The notes under the pieces: model-generated
Database searches by the model: none
What the model was told of the DNA's origin: nothing
Seen by the model: the letters and a program-made list of their open reading frames with translations, nothing else
Shown here: piece by piece, positions 54,818-64,000 of the stretch
Layout of the letters: each line of letters opens with the position of its first letter
Numbering within the stretch: the first letter of the stretch is position 1
Source: JAPYTY01 sp036338435
GTDB taxonomy: Bacteria > Acidobacteriota > UBA6911 > RPQK01 > JADFOI01
Direction: 5' to 3'
Assembly (NCBI GenBank): GCA_036338435.1
Contig: JAYZCG010000009.1
Location: 15,556-79,555, forward strand
Length of the DNA: 64,000 nt
Made by a program: the position numbers and the translations under genes

Positions 54818-54850
54818 CGCCTTACCGACACTTGCTTTCGAAATAAGGCG
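54818..54850. repeat. 7-bp inverted repeat after the DUF4159 gene
   Basis: CGCCTTA (54818-54824) and TAAGGCG (54844-54850) pair with 19 bases between. It lies in the 154-base gap before moxR. No T-run follows. It could be a processing or attenuation hairpin within the operon. Confidence 0.35.
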
Positions 54851-54970
54851 AAGTGGAGCGACGCACATGAAAAAATTGAGACAAACTAGCCAAGCTTTGG
54901 CAAGAAGTTCTCTAAATTGGACAATAGCAGAAGATAATAAAGAGATTACCCAACAGTGGAGGGGGAAGCT

Positions 54971-55996
54971 ATGAAAGACGTGACTCCAACTGGACACGCC
55001 AGCATACAAAAATCAGTGGATGCCATGCTAGGTTCTCAGAAGAGAATTGTGCAGGAACTGCGAAAAGTGATAGTCGGACAGGACAATGTAATAGAACAAG
55101 TATTGATTGCACTGTACGTAGGAGGACACTGCCTTATCACAGGGTTTCCGGGACTGGCAAAAACCCTTCTGGTCAGAAGCATCTCCCAAACACTGGGGTT
55201 AACTTTCAAGCGTATTCAGTTTACTCCTGATCTCATGCCTACCGATATCACAGGCACAGAAATCATTGAGGAAGATCCGACCACGGGCCGACGGGAACTG
55301 GAATTCGTAAAAGGACCGATTTTTGCCAACGTCATTCTAGCAGATGAAATTAATCGTACCCCGCCTAAAACACAAGCAGCTTTGCTGGAGGCAATGCAAG
55401 AAAGAAAGGTAACAGTGCGGGGCGTCACATATGACCTGGATGCACCATTCTTTGTTCTCGCCACTCAAAATCCGATTGAACTAGAAGGGACCTATCTTCT
55501 GCCGGAAGCGCAGTTGGATCGATTTATGTTCAATATTTTCATTGACTATCTGCCTGAAGATCAAGAGGTTCAAGTTGTCCAGAAAACTACGGGAGAAACA
55601 CCAGATAAGATCGAGCAGGCGGTTTCGGGCGAGGCGATCCTGGACTATCAGAAATTACTGAAAAAAATCCCTGCTAACGAAGAAATAGTGAACTATGCCG
55701 TTCGAATCGTGGGAGCCAGCCGTCCTGGTGACAACTCGACATCTGATTTTGTTAAAGACTGGGTCCGGTATGGTGCTAGCCTGCGAGCCTCCCAATTCAT
55801 GGTACTGGGAGGAAAAGTACGGGCTCTTCTACATGGACGCTTCACTGTATCAGTGCAAGACATTCAAGCCCTCGCCAAACCAGTACTTCGCCACCGCATT
55901 TTAACTAATTTTAATGCTGAATCCGAGGGAATAACCCCAGACGACATAATTGAGAAACTTCTAGAGCTTGTTCCCGCTCCCCAGTCTGGACTTTAG
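54971..55996 (+). CDS. MoxR family AAA ATPase
   Basis: 341 residues from the ATG at 54971, with GGAGG eight bases upstream; a GTG at 54956 would add five residues. Walker A GFPGLAKT near residue 60, Walker B VILADEINRTPP and sensor LATQNPIELEGTYLLPEAQL. MoxR proteins act as chaperone ATPases for VWA-domain partners. Here the partners are the DUF58, BatA-like and VWA proteins around it. DUF58 follows after four bases. Confidence 0.95.
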   Translation: MKDVTPTGHASIQKSVDAMLGSQKRIVQELRKVIVGQDNVIEQVLIALYVGGHCLITGFPGLAKTLLVRSISQTLGLTFKRIQFTPDLMPTDITGTEIIEEDPTTGRRELEFVKGPIFANVILADEINRTPPKTQAALLEAMQERKVTVRGVTYDLDAPFFVLATQNPIELEGTYLLPEAQLDRFMFNIFIDYLPEDQEVQVVQKTTGETPDKIEQAVSGEAILDYQKLLKKIPANEEIVNYAVRIVGASRPGDNSTSDFVKDWVRYGASLRASQFMVLGGKVRALLHGRFTVSVQDIQALAKPVLRHRILTNFNAESEGITPDDIIEKLLELVPAPQSGL

Positions 55997-56000
55997 TCTT

Positions 56001-56900
56001 ATGAGAACTGCCACCATCGATCGTTTCATTGATCCGTATACCCTGTCTCGTATTCGGAATTTGAAACTCGTCGCCAAAACTGTGGTGGAAGGTTTTCTCT
56101 CCGGCTTAAATAATTCGCTCTATCATGGCTTTAGTCTGGACTTCATCGAATATCGAGAGTACGCACCCGGAGACGACCTTCGGCGAGTGGATTGGAACGT
56201 TTACGGAAGAACCGATCGGTTCTATATTAAAAAGTACGAAGGTGATACCAACACTCAACTTCATCTTTTACTAGATGTTAGTAAGAGTATGGGTTTCGGA
56301 AGCCATGAGGTTTCCAAACTTGATTACGCTCGTTTTTTAGCTGCATCTCTAGCCTACCTTTCCATGCGGCAGAAAGATGCTACAGGAATGATCTCCTTTA
56401 ATGTTGATATGGTTAGCCACATTCCTCCCCATACACAACGAGGGCATTTTTTTACGCTCCTGAAGCATCTGGAACAATTACAGACAGCAGGAGCAACGGA
56501 TATCAGTAGATCTATAGAAAAAATCTCTCATCTAGTTCGGAGGAGAGCCCTGGTAGTTTTAATTAGCGATTTTTACCAAGATATCGATAAAATTTCTAAG
56601 GTTCTTCGCTTCTTTCACTTTCGGGGAAATGATGTGATTTTGTTCCACCTGCTAGATCCTGCCGAACTTGAGATGCCCTTTACAGATATTTCAAGCCTAG
56701 AGGATATGGAAACCCAGGAACATCTTTCCTATGCTCCAGAACAGTCCCGCACTGAGTATCTCAAGCTTCTTGAAGAACACATCATAGCACTGCGCAAGGA
56801 ATGCCACAGAATCCACATCGACTATGAAATCCTGAACACCGAAAAACCCCTAGATCAGGCACTACACAAATATCTATGGGCAAGGGAGAAAAGACATTAA
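56001..56900 (+). CDS. DUF58 domain protein
   Basis: 299 residues from the ATG at 56001, four bases after moxR. An N-terminal stretch contains GLNNSLYHGFSLDFIEYREY and then APGDDLRRVDWNVYGRTDRF, the DUF58 signature. A VWA-like domain has MIDAS-type LLDVSKSM and MISFNVD. No membrane segment is seen, so this copy is cytoplasmic. It probably binds the MoxR ATPase. Confidence 0.93.
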   Translation: MRTATIDRFIDPYTLSRIRNLKLVAKTVVEGFLSGLNNSLYHGFSLDFIEYREYAPGDDLRRVDWNVYGRTDRFYIKKYEGDTNTQLHLLLDVSKSMGFGSHEVSKLDYARFLAASLAYLSMRQKDATGMISFNVDMVSHIPPHTQRGHFFTLLKHLEQLQTAGATDISRSIEKISHLVRRRALVVLISDFYQDIDKISKVLRFFHFRGNDVILFHLLDPAELEMPFTDISSLEDMETQEHLSYAPEQSRTEYLKLLEEHIIALRKECHRIHIDYEILNTEKPLDQALHKYLWAREKRH

Positions 56901-57006
56901 ATGTTGAGGGAGATACGCTAACACGAGAAAAAACACCGCGTAGTATTACGTTTTATGCGTAGCACTAGCTAACCGTACTTCTCCACGTACAGTGAACTAA
57001 ATTACG

Positions 57007-59085
57007 ATGCAATTCCTAACACCTCTATTCCTACTGGGTAGCATTTTGATTGCCGTCCCTATATATCTGCACCTAGTCCAGCGGGAGAAAACTAAAAAAA
57101 TCCCATTTTCTTCACTGATGTTTGTGCGGAAAATCCCTGTGAAAGAAGTCCGGAAACGACGCCTAACTCATCTATTGCTGCTTTTCTTGCGTTGTCTTGG
57201 GCTCATTCTCATCGCTATAGCCTTCGGACGCCCGGTTGTCACGGCATTGTGGATTGATCCGGTCAATCCACTCGCGGGCACCTCCGTTGTTATTTTACTC
57301 GACCACTCCTTTAGCATGTCCTCCGAACCTAATTGGAACCTCGCTGTTAAGGCCGTCAACAAAAAAATTGATTCTCTAAATCGTGCCGATGAAGCGCTGA
57401 TTATTCAGTTTGGCGAAACAGTCGACATTATTTCTCTTTGGGATGACTCTCCAGAACGATTAAGGCGGGCTCTAGATCAATACGTTGCCCCCTCCTGGGA
57501 ATCAACTTCATATGTTCAAGCTCTCAGGATTGCCGTAGATCAGCTAGAAGACGCTCGCAATAGCAGAAAAGAAATCTATCTAATCACAGATCTGCAGCGT
57601 ACGGGAATAGGGACGGAAATAGGGTGGCGGGTTCCCCCGGGAATTCTGGTTGAAGTTGAAGCTATAACTAACAAGCAAGCCAACCTCTTCATTGATGAAG
57701 TCCGGGTAGAGCGTGATATCTTTACCGATCAATATCCACATACCATCCTGACTCGCGTCAGGAACAGTTCAGACCAGCCTGTCCAAGGAGAAGCTCAACT
57801 CTTCTTGGACGGACAACTTATCAGCCGAGCCGAATTTACCCTGGACCCTGAAGGTACGTCTGCCCTGCCCTTCAAACCTTTTACATTGGAAAAAGGTATA
57901 GCTCAAGGGAAAATCGTCCTTGAACCCTCTGATGCCATGGCAGGTGACAACATCTACTATTTTGTTATTGAACGACAAGATCCACGTAAAATTATGGTCA
58001 TCCAGGAGGAGAATACACCTGTCTCATTCTATCTGGAAAGTGCTTTAACTTCAGGAGATAACCTTCCCTATACCATTGAAATATCCTCTCAGAAACCCTC
58101 TACTGCTATTGACCCTACGAGCACCTCCCTGGTGATCTTCAATGATCTCAGCAACTTACCCGCGCCCGCTATTTTTGAATCATATCTGGAGGCAGGTGGA
58201 GGACTCATTGTCACCCTCAGTAATAGCGTCCAGGCTGAGACCTACAACCGCGAATGGGGGAACCTGCTACCGGTGGAACTACATGGCCGTAATTTCGTCA
58301 GAAATCAGGAAAAACTCTTTACATCAATCACTGAAGTCAACTGGGCACATCCCATCTTCTCCATTTTCCAGAATTCACACAAAGCGGCTATTTCTGGCAC
58401 CCAGTTTTACAGCTACTGGCGCATGTCTCCACGAGAAAATGCTACGGTCCTGGCTCTCTTCGGTGAGAATGATCCAGCTCTAGTCGAAAAAGCCGTGGGG
58501 AAAGGTAAAATAATCGTGTTCGCCTCCTCGCTGGATCCAGTGTGGACAGACTTCCCTTTACGTAGTGCCTACGTTCCCTTCTGGTCTCGTGTTGCCCATT
58601 ATGCCGCGAACTGGCAAAACACTCCCGCAGCTCTCAAGATCAATCATGTTCTACCTGTAGAGGCGTATGGAAGTAGTGATTCTAGATCCTGGAATATTAT
58701 TGACCCAGAGGGTCGGAGGGTACGTGGATTGACTAGGGACGACCCCGACTCCGTTCAGTTAAAATTGCCGGGCTATTATGAAATACGCCACAACAAGAAA
58801 AGTGACTGGGTAGCCGTCAATACCACTCCTGAGGAATCTTCTCTGGCAAAAGTGTCACTCGAAGATTTTTATGCCCTTTTTGTCCCTCTTTCATCACGTG
58901 TCGAGGAGTCCGCTCTGGAGGGGACCCCCCCGAAAAAATCATCCCCAATCGAGAAGGATAGGCAACAATCTCTATGGTGGCTACTACTAGTCATATCAGG
59001 GCTAGTGTTTATGACTGAATGGTGGGTTGCTAGTCGTTCCCCTAGACGACAAACTCTTGAAAAAATTCCGGTTTATGACAGATAA
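57007..59085 (+). CDS. BatA-like VWA membrane protein
   Basis: 692 residues. The N terminus is the BatA/aerotolerance regulator module (MQFLTPLFLLGSILIAVPIY followed by LHLVQREKTKKIPFSSLMFV and a second helix, LLLLFLRCLGLILIAIAFGR). A VWA domain follows with MIDAS-like LLDHSFSMSS, then beta-domain sequence, an amidotransferase-like part with GGGLIVTLSN, and a C-terminal helix (LWWLLLVISGLVFMTEWWVA). It resembles the first VWA gene in layout but is not a close copy. It lies in the moxR-DUF58 operon. Confidence 0.88.
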   Translation: MQFLTPLFLLGSILIAVPIYLHLVQREKTKKIPFSSLMFVRKIPVKEVRKRRLTHLLLLFLRCLGLILIAIAFGRPVVTALWIDPVNPLAGTSVVILLDHSFSMSSEPNWNLAVKAVNKKIDSLNRADEALIIQFGETVDIISLWDDSPERLRRALDQYVAPSWESTSYVQALRIAVDQLEDARNSRKEIYLITDLQRTGIGTEIGWRVPPGILVEVEAITNKQANLFIDEVRVERDIFTDQYPHTILTRVRNSSDQPVQGEAQLFLDGQLISRAEFTLDPEGTSALPFKPFTLEKGIAQGKIVLEPSDAMAGDNIYYFVIERQDPRKIMVIQEENTPVSFYLESALTSGDNLPYTIEISSQKPSTAIDPTSTSLVIFNDLSNLPAPAIFESYLEAGGGLIVTLSNSVQAETYNREWGNLLPVELHGRNFVRNQEKLFTSITEVNWAHPIFSIFQNSHKAAISGTQFYSYWRMSPRENATVLALFGENDPALVEKAVGKGKIIVFASSLDPVWTDFPLRSAYVPFWSRVAHYAANWQNTPAALKINHVLPVEAYGSSDSRSWNIIDPEGRRVRGLTRDDPDSVQLKLPGYYEIRHNKKSDWVAVNTTPEESSLAKVSLEDFYALFVPLSSRVEESALEGTPPKKSSPIEKDRQQSLWWLLLVISGLVFMTEWWVASRSPRRQTLEKIPVYDR

Positions 59086-59111
59086 CCACATCATAGTATG
59101 ATGGGATAAGC

Positions 59112-62100
59112 GTGAATCCAAAAATAATTTCAACTATCAAGCGTGTTAGACGAAGACTCCAATTTGAGCGTATCGCTAGAGGAGTATCCGCCCTGGTTGT
59201 TGTCCTCCTGCTGGGTTCTTTCCTTGCAACCTACCTTTTGGCCCAGAACAACTTTTCGGATGTGTCCATCCTATGGATTCGTGTTCTTGGGATCCTGATA
59301 TCGTTAGGGATCTTTGCCTATTATATCTTTCTCCCACTCTGGTCACATCCCTCGATAAAACAGGTTGCCCGCTTCATGGAAGAGCGTTACCCACAACTCG
59401 AAGAGAGGATTTCTACGACCGTTATGTTCGAGAACCACCGATCTTCAATACCGACTGAGCTTCGACAAATGATTTCCAGGGATGCCAACAAACATCTACA
59501 GAAGATATCTCCACCTCGTTTTTACTACCCCCGAAGAAGCCTCACCTCCCTTGCGTCTCTTGCGGTTTCGCTGGTGACCTTTGCTTTTCTATTCCTAGTG
59601 GGGCCAGAAGTCTACCCATACAGCATCGATAAACTTCTAGGTTTATACGACAACGCGACCCTGCCACTCTACTTCATCGAGGTCACCCCAGGAGATATCA
59701 CAGTCGGAAAGCACGCGGATCAGGAAATTCGTGCTACTCTACACGGCTTTGATGCCGAAAGAGTGCGTCTCGCAGTGCGTTATGCAAATCAGCCTCAATG
59801 GGAGGAGACCACCTTGCGGCCCGATCCTCGGGGTAGAGACTTTGTCTTTATTTTCTTCGACATCAGGGATCCCATTGAATATTACGTCACAGCCGATGGA
59901 ATTCAGTCGGGGCTTCACACAATCAATGTCTCCAAAATCCCGCGTGTCGAAAATCTTACCATCACTCTCAATTTTCCGGACTATACGGGACTCCAGGACG
60001 TTACTTTAGACAACGGGAATATCCGCGCACTGACCGGAACCGAGGCCCACATCACAATACAAACGGATCAGCCGATTCAAAACGGAATCATCCAACTAGA
60101 AACTGGTACTTCAGTAGATCTCAATTATATTGGGCCCCGGGAACTGAATGGCAAACTTAGCATTGCGGCAGACGACTACTACCGCATCCACCTTCAAGAT
60201 CAAGAAAATTCTTGGAATCCAGCTTCCGACGAATACATGATTGAAGCCCTAGAAGACCAGCCTCCTATCATAAGCTTTAGCCGCCCAGGACGAGATCGAA
60301 AAGTGAGTAACATTGAAGAAGTATTTACAGAAATTAGGGTTGAAGATGACTATGGAGTAGAAAAGCTGTCCCTGCATTTTTCTCCAAATGGAGAACAGGA
60401 ACGTGAAATAGCTCTGGGCCATCCCAAGGAATCCAGTTCCTTCTCCACCTCCCACACATTCTACCTGGAAGAGTTCGATCTGGAGCCCGGAGACTTTCTG
60501 TCCTATTGGGCCGAGGCCCACGATGCAGTAACCGCTGGAATCACCGACATCTACTTTTTGGAAGTGGAACCGTTTGATCGCAGATATTACCAATCACAAC
60601 AGAGTGGGACACCTGGTGGGGGCAACGGCAACGACATGATGCTCTCTAGAAGACAAAAAGATATCGTTGCCGCTACTTTCAAACTGGAACGCGACAAAAA
60701 TCATCAAACTCTAGATGAACTTGAAGAAAATGGGCAAACTCTAGCATTGATCCAACAGCGACTTCAGTCCGAGGCTCAGACCATCGTAGATCGAATGGGA
60801 CGCCGTGTTGAAGCTGTCCCAAATCCGCATTTTAAAGAGATGATTCAACATTTAAAGCAGGCCATAAGCTACATGGAACCGGCCCAATTGTACCTGAGTG
60901 AACTGAAAACCCAACATGCTCTCCCCGAGGCGCAAAAGGCTCTCCAACAGCTGCTACGCGCTGAATCACTTTTTAAGGATATGCAGGTTTCCTTTGCCCA
61001 AAATCGAGGAGGGGGAGGGGCCTCGGCAGAGGATCTAGCCGATCTGGTAGATCTGGAATTAGATCGCACTAAGAATCAGTATGAAACCCTCCAACAAAAC
61101 CGAGAGATCCATCGTGAACAGGCCTTAGACGAGGCTTTGGAAAAGTTAAAGGAGTTGGCTAGACGTCAAAACCAAATGGTGGAACGTCATCGCCAGCAAT
61201 CCACTCAAGGACCCTCACAATCGAACATATCGCGCCAGGAATTAATCGAAGAGGTCGAGCAGATGGCGCGAGAGTTGGAGCGCCTTTCCCGGGAACAACA
61301 GAAACCAGCACTTCACGACATCAGTCGTAGTCTTCAGCGAGCCGTCCAGGATATGCGCCAATCTCAATCCGGCGGTCAGAAAAGCCTAGAAACTCAAAGA
61401 CGTGCTCAACAGGCTCTGACACGTCTACGTGAGGCGGAAGCTAGTCTAGGTCAACAACGCCAACAACAAGTGATGAAAGATCTCCATCAACTGAAGACGC
61501 AGTCCCAAAATCTAGTTCAGGAACAAAAGGAGGTGCTGAACAAGATCAGTGGACTGGATCCCAGTGTGCAAAATGGTCGATTAACTCCTAGTTCACTTCA
61601 ACAACTCCGAAACACTCTGATTCAAAAAGCTGACTTGCAGGAAAATTTGCACCAATTAGAAGGGAAATTACATCAAAGTGCCCGTCAGATAGAATCCAAC
61701 CAAGAAAAGGCCGCGCGCATTCTGAAGCAATCTGCCCTGGATATACGAGATCAACGCATACCTGAGAAAATGATGGATGGATCCGATCTGTTGGCTCGCC
61801 GTTGGGTAGATTTAGCTGAGGAACGTGAGGAAGGCGTTTTGAAAAATCTGGAAAAACTAGCGGAGGGAATCCAAAACGCCGAGAACGCCATAGGGCTAGG
61901 TAATGAACCCTCCCCACAAGAAAAACTGCAACAAGCTTTCGATAAGGTCGGCCCCCTAGTGGGAAATTTGGAATCACTCCATGATCGCGCCACTGGCCAG
62001 CAAGATAATCCACAAAATCCTCAGAGGGCTGGACGAAACCAACTCCCACCGTTCGACCGCTCCCCCCAAGACCAATCAGGTCCCCAGGGAACAAAACGGA

Positions 62101-62447
62101 ATAATCCCCGGCAACTAGGACAAGAATGGCGCGAACGCATGGAAGACGCTATTGAACTCCAGAATATTCTGGACAATATTCCCGATCTTGGCGACGACGC
62201 AACCAGTTTAATTAAGAAAATGAGGCAGCTAGATGCAGGACGCATATTTTCTGATCAGGAAGAACTAGCACAACTTAAGTTGCAGATAATCGACGGATTT
62301 CGACAATTGGAACTAGAAATTAACCGCTTGGTGCAAAGAGGAATGGAGCAGTTGCTACACCTAGTGGGATCGGATGAAATTCCTCCAGAGTTTCGTGAGC
62401 AAGTCGAACAATACTATCGAAATCTTGCCAACCGAGACGCTCCTTAA
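59112..62447 (+). CDS. DUF4175-type membrane protein with long coiled coil
   Basis: 1,111 residues from a GTG at 59112. Three N-terminal membrane segments (VSALVVVLLLGSFLATYLLA, ILWIRVLGILISLGIFAYYI and LASLAVSLVTFAFLFLVGPE) precede beta-domain sequence up to about residue 500. From about residue 530 the protein is rich in Gln, Glu, Arg and Leu and should be a long helical coiled coil, with a Pro/Asn/Gln-rich linker near 970. This is the architecture of DUF4175/TIGR02302 proteins that end MoxR-BatA gene sets. The GTG is preceded by GGGATAAG. Confidence 0.83.
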   Translation: MNPKIISTIKRVRRRLQFERIARGVSALVVVLLLGSFLATYLLAQNNFSDVSILWIRVLGILISLGIFAYYIFLPLWSHPSIKQVARFMEERYPQLEERISTTVMFENHRSSIPTELRQMISRDANKHLQKISPPRFYYPRRSLTSLASLAVSLVTFAFLFLVGPEVYPYSIDKLLGLYDNATLPLYFIEVTPGDITVGKHADQEIRATLHGFDAERVRLAVRYANQPQWEETTLRPDPRGRDFVFIFFDIRDPIEYYVTADGIQSGLHTINVSKIPRVENLTITLNFPDYTGLQDVTLDNGNIRALTGTEAHITIQTDQPIQNGIIQLETGTSVDLNYIGPRELNGKLSIAADDYYRIHLQDQENSWNPASDEYMIEALEDQPPIISFSRPGRDRKVSNIEEVFTEIRVEDDYGVEKLSLHFSPNGEQEREIALGHPKESSSFSTSHTFYLEEFDLEPGDFLSYWAEAHDAVTAGITDIYFLEVEPFDRRYYQSQQSGTPGGGNGNDMMLSRRQKDIVAATFKLERDKNHQTLDELEENGQTLALIQQRLQSEAQTIVDRMGRRVEAVPNPHFKEMIQHLKQAISYMEPAQLYLSELKTQHALPEAQKALQQLLRAESLFKDMQVSFAQNRGGGGASAEDLADLVDLELDRTKNQYETLQQNREIHREQALDEALEKLKELARRQNQMVERHRQQSTQGPSQSNISRQELIEEVEQMARELERLSREQQKPALHDISRSLQRAVQDMRQSQSGGQKSLETQRRAQQALTRLREAEASLGQQRQQQVMKDLHQLKTQSQNLVQEQKEVLNKISGLDPSVQNGRLTPSSLQQLRNTLIQKADLQENLHQLEGKLHQSARQIESNQEKAARILKQSALDIRDQRIPEKMMDGSDLLARRWVDLAEEREEGVLKNLEKLAEGIQNAENAIGLGNEPSPQEKLQQAFDKVGPLVGNLESLHDRATGQQDNPQNPQRAGRNQLPPFDRSPQDQSGPQGTKRNNPRQLGQEWRERMEDAIELQNILDNIPDLGDDATSLIKKMRQLDAGRIFSDQEELAQLKLQIIDGFRQLELEINRLVQRGMEQLLHLVGSDEIPPEFREQVEQYYRNLANRDAP

Positions 62448-62475
62448 AAGTACAACCCGTTACCCTGTCCGGCAA

Positions 62476-63393
62476 TCAAGGATTGAAACGACTAACCTTA
62501 ATTTCCTTACCGACTTCAATGGTCATTAGGTCTTCCCCAACTTCTAAAGGCCCATCATAAGTCTTTCGGGTAGCAGCAATGAGTTCTGCACTCTTTGCTA
62601 CGGGAGTAGCGGTATGGGAGTAAACTGCCATTCGAGGTTTCACACGTGTGAAAATTTCACCCGCTTGCTCCGGTGTGGTATGAATGCGAGTGGGTTTGTT
62701 TAGAACTACCTCGTGAATCAACAGATCCACTCCAGTAGAAAAATCAACGAGATTTTCAGAAGGGCGCGTATCGCCTGACAGAACGACCGAGTACCCTCCA
62801 TAATCAATCCTGTACCCAAATGCTGGTTTGACATGACCATGATCAACATTGAAAGCCGTCACTCTCACCCCATTTTCATCGTATACTTGCCCTTCGGCAA
62901 TATCTTGCGCTATCAGGACCACACCCTCCGGTGAACGACGGGGATACGTGGACGTTAAAGGAGAAAGTCGTAGCTGAATATCAGCCTTGTATGCTTGGCT
63001 GAGATGATTCATCATGTCAGCAGTTCCCGTAGGACCCCAAACGCGAATAGGAACTTTCCTTTGACCTGCCGTCCATCCCCTCAACCAGAAATCGGGGAAA
63101 CCCACCGTATGATCAGAATGTAAATGCGTAAAAAAAAGAGTATTTATGTTGCCTAATTCCGATCTAGGAATTCCGCTTTGAAGGAGGCGCTGCATGGCTC
63201 CTCGGCCACAGTCAAATAGAATCCAATCAGTTCCTGCCTTCACGACAATGCTAGCACCAAAACGTTCTGTGCTCGGACTTGGAGTGCCTGTGCCGAGTAA
63301 AGTCACTTCCAGATTTTGTGCTTCTACAAAGAATGTAGAACATAAAAATAGGACTACAACAATGGTCTTGAAAACTGCGGACATAAAATGCAT
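62476..63393 (-). CDS. Secreted metallo-beta-lactamase-fold hydrolase
   Basis: 305 residues from the ATG at 63393, six bases after a GGGGG stretch; a start at 63414 would spoil the signal peptide (MHFMSAVFKTIVVVLFLCST, cleavage near VEAQ). Metal motif THLHSDH, with further ligands likely in FNVDHGHVKP, GDTRPSEN and LIHEVV, and a late His in AVYSHT. It resembles RNase Z/arylsulfatase-type MBL proteins but is exported, so RNA is not its natural substrate. It converges with the DUF4175 gene and stands alone. Confidence 0.87.
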   Translation of the reverse strand: MHFMSAVFKTIVVVLFLCSTFFVEAQNLEVTLLGTGTPSPSTERFGASIVVKAGTDWILFDCGRGAMQRLLQSGIPRSELGNINTLFFTHLHSDHTVGFPDFWLRGWTAGQRKVPIRVWGPTGTADMMNHLSQAYKADIQLRLSPLTSTYPRRSPEGVVLIAQDIAEGQVYDENGVRVTAFNVDHGHVKPAFGYRIDYGGYSVVLSGDTRPSENLVDFSTGVDLLIHEVVLNKPTRIHTTPEQAGEIFTRVKPRMAVYSHTATPVAKSAELIAATRKTYDGPLEVGEDLMTIEVGKEIKVSRFNP

Positions 63394-63557
63394 AGCCAAC
63401 CCCCTGGCAGGCAACCTTGGTAAGAGATTCTTAAGCTACCCAGCGGATACCAACAATAAAGGCCAGGCCCGCATTATACACGTGCTGAAGCAAGCGTGAA
63501 ATGCCGCTGGACAATCCGATCAGAGATGGAGAAATATGACATGTGAACACCTTGCGC

Positions 63558-64000
63558 TTAGGGTAAGTGGCGTGGTTCAGCCCAGGAAGTCACAAAGCCT
63601 TTTCTGAATCGAACAGTACCTGGGTATCCGATAGGCGTTCCAACGAAGTACTCCCAGTACTCCAAAAGGGTCACCCGTATCCTATCCGGCTCTCCTAGAA
63701 TCGATCTGACTCTAGACGTACTCATGCCTTTTTCCAAACTCCTCCATGCATCTCGCGAGTCCTTCAAATCCTGTGTGGTGGATGTTTGTACGGAGTTCTG
63801 TTCAGAAACACTTTTGAGGAGATGTTTCTCTAGGGCGTCTATTCTTCCTTCAAGTCTTGAGAGTCTCACTCGCAAATCGGAAACATTAGTGTTTTGAGCT
63901 GATTCCGCCGTGTTTTGAGCTGATTCCGCCGTGTTTTGAGCTGATTCCGCCGTGTTTTGAGCTGATTCCGCCGTGTTTTGAGCTGATTCCGCCGTGGAAG
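63558..64000 (-). CDS. Partial coiled-coil/SmpA-like protein with AESAQNT heptad repeats
   Basis: The frame is open to the right edge of the window, so the N terminus is missing. The visible protein starts with five copies of AESAQNT, then a heptad-patterned segment (LRVRLSRLEGRIDALEKHLL), and ends with a SmpA/OmlA-like domain (SLEKGMSTSRVRSILGEPDR). SmpA-type domains occur in outer-membrane assembly lipoproteins. The seven-residue repeats should form an alanine-rich coiled coil of Lpp type. A TTG at 63875 lies after the repeats and is not the likely start. Confidence 0.65.
   Translation of the reverse strand, partial: STAESAQNTAESAQNTAESAQNTAESAQNTAESAQNTNVSDLRVRLSRLEGRIDALEKHLLKSVSEQNSVQTSTTQDLKDSRDAWRSLEKGMSTSRVRSILGEPDRIRVTLLEYWEYFVGTPIGYPGTVRFRKGFVTSWAEPRHLP
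63889..63993. repeat. Five perfect 21-bp tandem repeats
   Basis: The 21-base unit, GTGTTTTGAGCTGATTCCGC plus C, is repeated five times without a mismatch (63889-63909, 63910-63930, 63931-63951, 63952-63972, 63973-63993). The period is exactly seven codons, and on the minus strand it is read as AESAQNT. Perfect copies imply recent expansion. Confidence 0.97.

Noticed and set aside
1..64000. CRISPR arrays, insertion sequences or prophage genes
   Set aside because: No spaced direct-repeat array, transposase, integrase or phage structural gene was seen. The only tandem array, at 63889-63993, has no spacers and is coding.

Overview
The window reads as one contiguous piece of a Gram-negative bacterial chromosome with roughly even GC content. 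An outer membrane is implied by two SurA/PpiC-type periplasmic chaperones, a heptose-1-phosphate adenylyltransferase-like protein and an OmlA-like fragment. CarD, a c-di-AMP cyclase operon, a MoxR/DUF58/BatA/DUF4175 block with DUF4159, many secreted amidohydrolases and UbiD enzymes together suggest an uncultured, possibly marine Acidobacteriota-like lineage. That placement is an inference and no marker gene here proves it. No CRISPR array, insertion sequence or prophage was recognised.

Left part (1-27 kb), catabolic or accessory. It holds the end of a sulfide:quinone-reductase-like flavoprotein whose frame carries an in-frame TGA, two UbiD-type decarboxylases, five exported YtcJ-like amidohydrolases, two small secreted cohesin-like proteins with the same C-terminal heptapeptide ACFFYMH, glutamine synthetase with an Lrp/AsnC regulator, CoxG- and HbpS-like proteins, a DASS transporter, a class II aldolase, a D-2-hydroxyacid dehydrogenase, an exported alpha/beta hydrolase and a two-subunit molybdenum hydroxylase. 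The set fits uptake and stepwise breakdown of organic acids, amides or aromatics. The substrates cannot be read from sequence.

Middle part (27-48 kb), housekeeping. tatA-tatC is followed by a long leftward run tilS, ftsH, folP, cdaA, cdaR, glmM, rfaE2-like, mfd, ppiC and surA, with several ATGA overlaps. Divergent from tilS, a sigma70-type promoter leads into a SAM-I riboswitch with an intrinsic terminator ahead of thrC-lysC. A near-consensus promoter whose -35 box lies in a 19-bp palindrome drives carD. hom, a CAT-anticodon tRNA and hemB follow on the minus strand.

Right part (48-62.5 kb) is one rightward envelope gene block: a VWA/GATase-like membrane protein, a caspase-fold protein apparently lacking its catalytic Cys, a TPR zinc metallopeptidase, DUF4159, MoxR ATPase, DUF58, a BatA-like protein and a 1,111-residue DUF4175-type coiled-coil membrane protein. 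A secreted metallo-beta-lactamase-fold hydrolase and a partial coiled-coil protein with a five-copy heptapeptide repeat close the window.

The two items most worth follow-up are the possible selenocysteine codon at the redox-cysteine position of the SQR-like protein, with a hairpin at SECIS-like spacing, and the ACFFYMH C-terminal tag shared by two otherwise divergent secreted proteins.
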